Part shown: positions 6,382-9,204 of the stretch, in pieces
Layout of the letters: every line of letters begins with the position of its first letter
Numbering within the stretch: position 1 is the first letter of the stretch
Assembly (NCBI GenBank): GCA_024653385.1
Contig: JANLFZ010000178.1
Location: 2,329 to 11,532, forward strand
DNA from: Thermoguttaceae bacterium
GTDB lineage: Bacteria > Planctomycetota > Planctomycetia > Pirellulales > Thermoguttaceae
DNA length: 9,204 nt
Reading direction: 5' to 3'
Translations under genes and position numbers: made by a program
The notes under the pieces: generated by a model
What the model was told of the DNA's origin: nothing
The model's database searches: none
What the model saw: only the letters and a program-made list of their open reading frames with translations

Positions 6382-7587
6382 ATGACCGGCCAAGAGCGGA
6401 TTCGCCGGGCCATGCGGCACGAGCCGGTCGACCGCGTGCCGGTGATGTGCCAATTGGCCATCGGTCATTACCTGCTCAACACCGACGTCTCGCCCGTGGA
6501 CCTGTGGTTCACCAGCGAGGGATTTGCGCGGGCGCTGGTGACGCTTCAGCGACGTTACCGGTTCGACGGGATTCTGATCAACCTGCCCGGCCGGGATCCC
6601 GACTGGATGCGGCACGTCGCGCGGATCGAGACGGCGCCCGACGGCAGCCAGACGGTCTACTTCCGCAACGGCGACACGGCCCGATGCCCCGCCGACGACA
6701 ACGTGCAGCACTTCGCGGCCGCCGGGCGGCGGCGGCCGACGATCGACGAGGTCGATCCCGATCTCTTGTACTACGACGACCCGCACGCGCTGGGCGGCCT
6801 GAAGTACCCGTTCTATTTCGGCCTGGAGCCCTATCGTGCCGAACGCTCGGCCTGGTGGCCCGACTACCTGTTCCGCACGATCGACCTGGTGCGGCGCGAG
6901 GCAGGCCCGTCGGTCTCGGTCCACGGGGAGATTTTCTCCCCGTTTACCCAACTGATGGAACTGTTCGGCTACGAGCAGGCGCTGATGTACCTGATCGACG
7001 AGCCCGAGAAGTGCCGAGCCATCCTGGCGGCGTACGCCCAGGGGGCGGCGGATCTCGGCGTGCGCCAGGCCGAGCACGGCGTCGATGCGGTGCTCATCTC
7101 GTCGGCGTTCGCCGGCGCGGGCTTCATCTCGCCGCGCCAGTACGAACAGTTCGTGCTCCCCTACGAGGCCGAGGTGGTCGAGCGGATCCACGCGGCGGGG
7201 GTGCCGGTCTATACCCACACCTGCGGCGACATCGGCGACCGCTTGGAACTCCTGGCCGACACCGGCATCGACGGTATCGACACCCTCGACCCGCCCCCGT
7301 TGGGCAGCGTCGACCTGGCCGACGCGAAGCGCCGGGTAGGCGATCGGGTCTTTTTCAAGGGGAACATCGACCCGGTCAACACCCTCTTGGCGAAGTCCCG
7401 CGAGGAGGTCCGCCGCGACGCGCTGTGGCGGCTCTCGGTGGGAAGTCCCGGCGGCGGGTACATCCTCTCCAGCGCCTGCTCGGTCTCGCCCCGCGTCCCA
7501 CCGGAAAACCTCACCGTGCTGGTCGAAGCCAGCGAAGCGTTTGCAGCCGGCCTCGGGGCCTCGGCTGAACGGGCAAACTCGCTTTGA
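6382..7587 (+). CDS. URO-D superfamily protein, probable zinc-dependent methyltransferase-like (not HemE)
   Basis: Member of the uroporphyrinogen decarboxylase (URO-D) superfamily with 401 residues and a TIM-barrel fold expected. The N terminus has the short ERIRRAMRHEPVDRVPV opening (5-21) found in MtaA/CmuA-like cobamide methyltransferases, and lacks the MRQAGRYLP motif of true HemE. His279 and Cys281 (THTCG) with Cys366 (SSACSVSP) match the His-x-Cys...Cys zinc site that activates a thiol or similar methyl acceptor in MtaA-type enzymes. GNIDP at 327-331 and PPENL at 373-377 are further family marks. A role in methyl transfer or demethoxylation is therefore more likely than haem synthesis, although haem genes surround it. 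No corrinoid protein gene is visible in the window, so partner and substrate are unknown. It lies 86 bases behind the Gfo/Idh gene and may be co-transcribed. Confidence 0.85.
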   Translation: MTGQERIRRAMRHEPVDRVPVMCQLAIGHYLLNTDVSPVDLWFTSEGFARALVTLQRRYRFDGILINLPGRDPDWMRHVARIETAPDGSQTVYFRNGDTARCPADDNVQHFAAAGRRRPTIDEVDPDLLYYDDPHALGGLKYPFYFGLEPYRAERSAWWPDYLFRTIDLVRREAGPSVSVHGEIFSPFTQLMELFGYEQALMYLIDEPEKCRAILAAYAQGAADLGVRQAEHGVDAVLISSAFAGAGFISPRQYEQFVLPYEAEVVERIHAAGVPVYTHTCGDIGDRLELLADTGIDGIDTLDPPPLGSVDLADAKRRVGDRVFFKGNIDPVNTLLAKSREEVRRDALWRLSVGSPGGGYILSSACSVSPRVPPENLTVLVEASEAFAAGLGASAERANSL

Positions 7588-7612
7588 CACACCGCCGGGC
7601 TCCTGCTAGACT
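7584..7612 (+). promoter_or_regulatory. Candidate sigma70-type promoter for ccmE-ccmF
   Basis: A perfect TTGACA (7584-7589) and TAGACT (7607-7612, four of six matches to TATAAT) are 17 bases apart, the optimal spacing. The -35 box contains the TGA stop of the preceding gene, so the promoter overlaps its end. Transcription would begin near 7619, about 100 bases before the ccmE start, giving the cytochrome maturation genes separate control. Confidence 0.5.
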
Positions 7613-7628
7613 TCGGCCCCTTGTCTAG
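7606..7628. repeat. Inverted repeat over the -10 box of the ccm promoter
   Basis: CTAGAC (7606-7611) and GTCTAG (7623-7628) are perfect arms around an 11-base spacer. Outer bases CCGCC (7592-7596) and GGCGG (7633-7637) can pair as well. The left arm covers the proposed -10, so this may be an operator or the remains of a terminator-like stem for the upstream gene. CTAG is usually rare in bacterial DNA, which makes two copies here notable. Confidence 0.35.
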
Positions 7629-7704
7629 GCTTGGCGGCGTGCGCGCGTGCATACCCGAAGCGCCAGCGACACAATAGCTTGCGCGGCCTAGGGCGGGTTT
7701 GCTC

Positions 7705-7713
7705 AGGGAGGAG
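7705..7713 (+). promoter_or_regulatory. Ribosome binding site of ccmE
   Basis: AGGGAGGAG is an almost ideal Shine-Dalgarno. Its GGAG at 7710-7713 lies 8 bases before GTG 7722, while the in-frame TTG at 7716 would be only 2 bases away. This favours the GTG start. Confidence 0.65.
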
Positions 7714-7721
7714 CATTGCCG

Positions 7722-8156
7722 GTGACCACCGGAAGAAAACTGGCGCTATTGGGCGTGCTGTTGGTCGGGGTGACTTCTTGGTTCGCCTGGCAAGGGGCCG
7801 CCGGAAGTTGGCAGTACTACCTGACACCGGATGAGTGTCTGGAGCGTGGGCCCTCGCTCGCGGGGACCCGGGTCCGGGTCGCCGGAAAGGTGGCGCCCGG
7901 CAGCCTGCGCCTTGCCCCAGATCGACGCGAGGCCGCGTTCGCGCTGGAAGGAAGCCATCAGCCGCTGGCCATTCAGTATCGGGGGCCGGTACCCGACCTT
8001 CTGGCCGACCACGCCGACGTCGTGGTGGAAGGCCGGATCGAGGCCGGCGCTCTCTTGCGCGCCGACAAGCTGCTCACCCGGTGCGCCAGCAAGTACGAAC
8101 CCCAGACCGCACGCGACGGCCCCCCCGGCGGTCCAGCCAAGGAGGCCGGTTTGTGA
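7722..8156 (+). CDS. ccmE: Cytochrome c maturation haem chaperone CcmE, Cys (CxxxY) variant
   Basis: CcmE is the membrane-anchored periplasmic haem chaperone of cytochrome c maturation system I; it receives haem from CcmC and hands it to CcmF. The 144-residue product has one N-terminal helix (about 7-24), then a small OB-fold beta domain. Family features are YYLTPDE (32-38), the AGKVAPGSL segment (54-62), IQYRGPVPDL (84-93) and VVEGRI (101-106). In classical CcmE, haem is bound covalently by the histidine of a LAKHDENY-like motif; here the motif is LLTRCASKY with Cys121 and Tyr125. This CxxxY form is known from sulphate-reducing deltaproteobacteria and archaea, where it works in a Ccm system without the haem-binding histidine. 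The tail after it is short and Pro/Gly-rich. The stop overlaps the ccmF start (GTGA). Confidence 0.88.
   Translation: MTTGRKLALLGVLLVGVTSWFAWQGAAGSWQYYLTPDECLERGPSLAGTRVRVAGKVAPGSLRLAPDRREAAFALEGSHQPLAIQYRGPVPDLLADHADVVVEGRIEAGALLRADKLLTRCASKYEPQTARDGPPGGPAKEAGL
8139..8145 (+). promoter_or_regulatory. Ribosome binding site of ccmF
   Basis: AAGGAGG lies within the last codons of ccmE, 7 bases before GTG 8153. It supports the GTG start and the 4-base overlap. Confidence 0.75.
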
Positions 8157-9204
8157 CCGCTGTCGGCCAACTGGCCCTGTTGGTGGCCTTTGTCGCCTGC
8201 GGGTACGCGGGCTTTGCCTGCACGGTAGGATGGCGCCGTCAACACCCGGGCCTGACACGGAGCGGATCCTGGGCCGCGGCGATTGGCGCGGTGGCCCTGT
8301 CGGTGGTCGTGGGCGTGTTGGTCTGGGCGCTGTTGGCGAAGGACTTCCGGTTTGCCTACGTGGCCCAGTACTCCCGGCGCTCGCTGCCGTGGTACTACTC
8401 GCTTTCGGCGATGTGGGTCGGGCAAGCCGGGTCGCTAGCGCTTTGGGCTTGGATGGTCGCCCTCGCGGCGATGGCGAGCCTTTTGGGCCGCTCGGGTGTC
8501 CCGGACGACGTGCGGCGCGGTGCGTTTGCGATCTTGATGCTTTACCTGGCGTTTCTCGTGGGGGTCATGGTCTTCGGGGCCGATCCGACGGCGGCAAGCC
8601 TCGCCCCGCCGGCCGACGGCGCGGGGCTCGGCCCCCTGCTCCAGCATCCCGCCATGCTGGCCCATCCGCCGGCCGTCTTCCTCGGCTACGCGCTATGGGC
8701 GGTGCCTTTCGCGTTGACCGTCGCGTCGCTGATCTCCGGGCGTCTCGATAGCTCGTGGATCCGGCAGGCCCGCCCCTGGGCCTTGCTGGCATGGTCGGCG
8801 CAAGGCATGGGAATCCTCTTGGGAGCCGAGTGGGCCTACGAGGAACTGGGCTGGGGAGGTTACTGGGCATGGGATCCGGTCGAGAACGGGTCGCTCCTGC
8901 CCTGGCTGACCGGCACGGCGATGATCCACGCGGCACTGGCCTGGCAGCATCGCGGCGTGCTGAAGAAGACGACGCTGCTGTTGACCGCCTTGACCTTCGG
9001 CTTGTGCAACTTCGCCGCCTTCTTGACGCGGAGCGGGATCTTTGGCGGCGTGCATGAATTCAGCCGCTCGCCGATCGGGTGGATGTTTTTGGCCCTCTTG
9101 GTCTTGTTGGCGGCCGGCGCGGGGCTGGGGGTGTACTGGCGTCGGGATCGGCTTGCTCCCGACCGCCCGATGGCCGCCCTCACGAGCGACTCGCGGCTCG
9201 TGAG
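8153..9204 (+). CDS. ccmF: Cytochrome c haem lyase subunit CcmF (partial, cut by window end)
   Basis: CcmF is the polytopic haem-handling protein that takes haem from CcmE and, with CcmH, attaches it to apocytochrome c. The first 350 residues are present and the frame is open to the window edge; full-length members are usually about 650 residues. The tryptophan-rich WWD motif that holds haem is at 234-245 (WGGYWAWDPVEN). The periplasmic haem ligands expected on either side are His171 (LAHPP) and His301 (GGVHEFS), and the transmembrane haem b ligand is probably His259 (AMIHA). About nine membrane helices are visible in this part. Translation starts at GTG inside the ccmE stop, so the two are coupled and presumably made in step. 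The joint presence of CcmE and CcmF identifies system I and not the CcsBA system. Confidence 0.95.
   Translation, partial: MTAVGQLALLVAFVACGYAGFACTVGWRRQHPGLTRSGSWAAAIGAVALSVVVGVLVWALLAKDFRFAYVAQYSRRSLPWYYSLSAMWVGQAGSLALWAWMVALAAMASLLGRSGVPDDVRRGAFAILMLYLAFLVGVMVFGADPTAASLAPPADGAGLGPLLQHPAMLAHPPAVFLGYALWAVPFALTVASLISGRLDSSWIRQARPWALLAWSAQGMGILLGAEWAYEELGWGGYWAWDPVENGSLLPWLTGTAMIHAALAWQHRGVLKKTTLLLTALTFGLCNFAAFLTRSGIFGGVHEFSRSPIGWMFLALLVLLAAGAGLGVYWRRDRLAPDRPMAALTSDSRLV

Noticed and set aside
6382..7587. Calling this gene hemE because haem-related genes surround it
   Set aside because: HemE N-terminal motifs are absent, and the HxC...C zinc-site pattern points to the methyltransferase branch of the superfamily.
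6256..7590. 444-codon minus-strand frame opposite the URO-D family gene
   Set aside because: Shadow of a convincing plus-strand gene, with biased composition and no recognisable motif.
8120..8126. Run of seven C bases near the end of ccmE as a phase-variation tract
   Set aside because: It is short, lies in a GC-rich tail of little importance, and both ccmE and ccmF are intact in frame, so there is no sign of switching.
7831..8751. 306-codon plus-strand frame overlapping ccmE and ccmF
   Set aside because: It is out of frame with both genes, which have clear family motifs and strong ribosome binding sites; its product is Arg/Gly/Pro-rich without domains.

Overview
The window is a GC-rich stretch of bacterial chromosome in which every supported gene lies on the plus strand. 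The best guess for its source is a planctomycete, probably of the Pirellulales type. The reasons are the pairing of a caa3-type oxidase with an A2-type subunit I, a Tat-exported Gfo/Idh/MocA oxidoreductase next to a non-HemE URO-D family protein, and the base composition. This is inference from gene content, not a sequence search.

Region 1 (8-4842) is a compact terminal-oxidase operon: a SCO copper chaperone, coxB with a fused cytochrome c domain, coxA, coxC and a small subunit IV-like membrane protein. Sco/coxB and coxA/coxC overlap by 4 and 8 bases, and only 11 bases separate coxB from coxA. Together they encode a caa3-type cytochrome c oxidase and the factor that probably loads its CuA site. 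A perfect 9-bp palindrome sits between coxC and the subunit IV gene, and a look-alike half-site lies across the coxB/coxA junction.

Region 2 (about 4843-7587) interrupts the respiratory theme. A candidate promoter leads into a Tat-exported Gfo/Idh/MocA oxidoreductase. A leader with two mutually exclusive GC-rich hairpins follows, then a URO-D superfamily protein with a His-x-Cys...Cys zinc-site pattern. The latter looks like a cobamide-type methyltransferase, not the haem enzyme HemE. The substrates of both are unknown.

Region 3 (about 7584-9204) starts with a good sigma70-like promoter overlapping the stop codon of the previous gene. It drives ccmE and ccmF (cytochrome c maturation, system I), which overlap by 4 bases; ccmF runs off the window. 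CcmE lacks the usual haem-binding histidine and has a Cys-x-x-x-Tyr motif instead. The c-type haem of the CoxB fusion domain would need such a machinery, so regions 1 and 3 are functionally linked.

I see no mobile element, CRISPR array, tRNA or rRNA, no gap above 300 bases, and no clearly new multi-gene system. The most interesting points are the Cys-type CcmE, the A2-type proton-pathway signature in CoxA, the zinc-site URO-D protein, and several palindromes at gene junctions.
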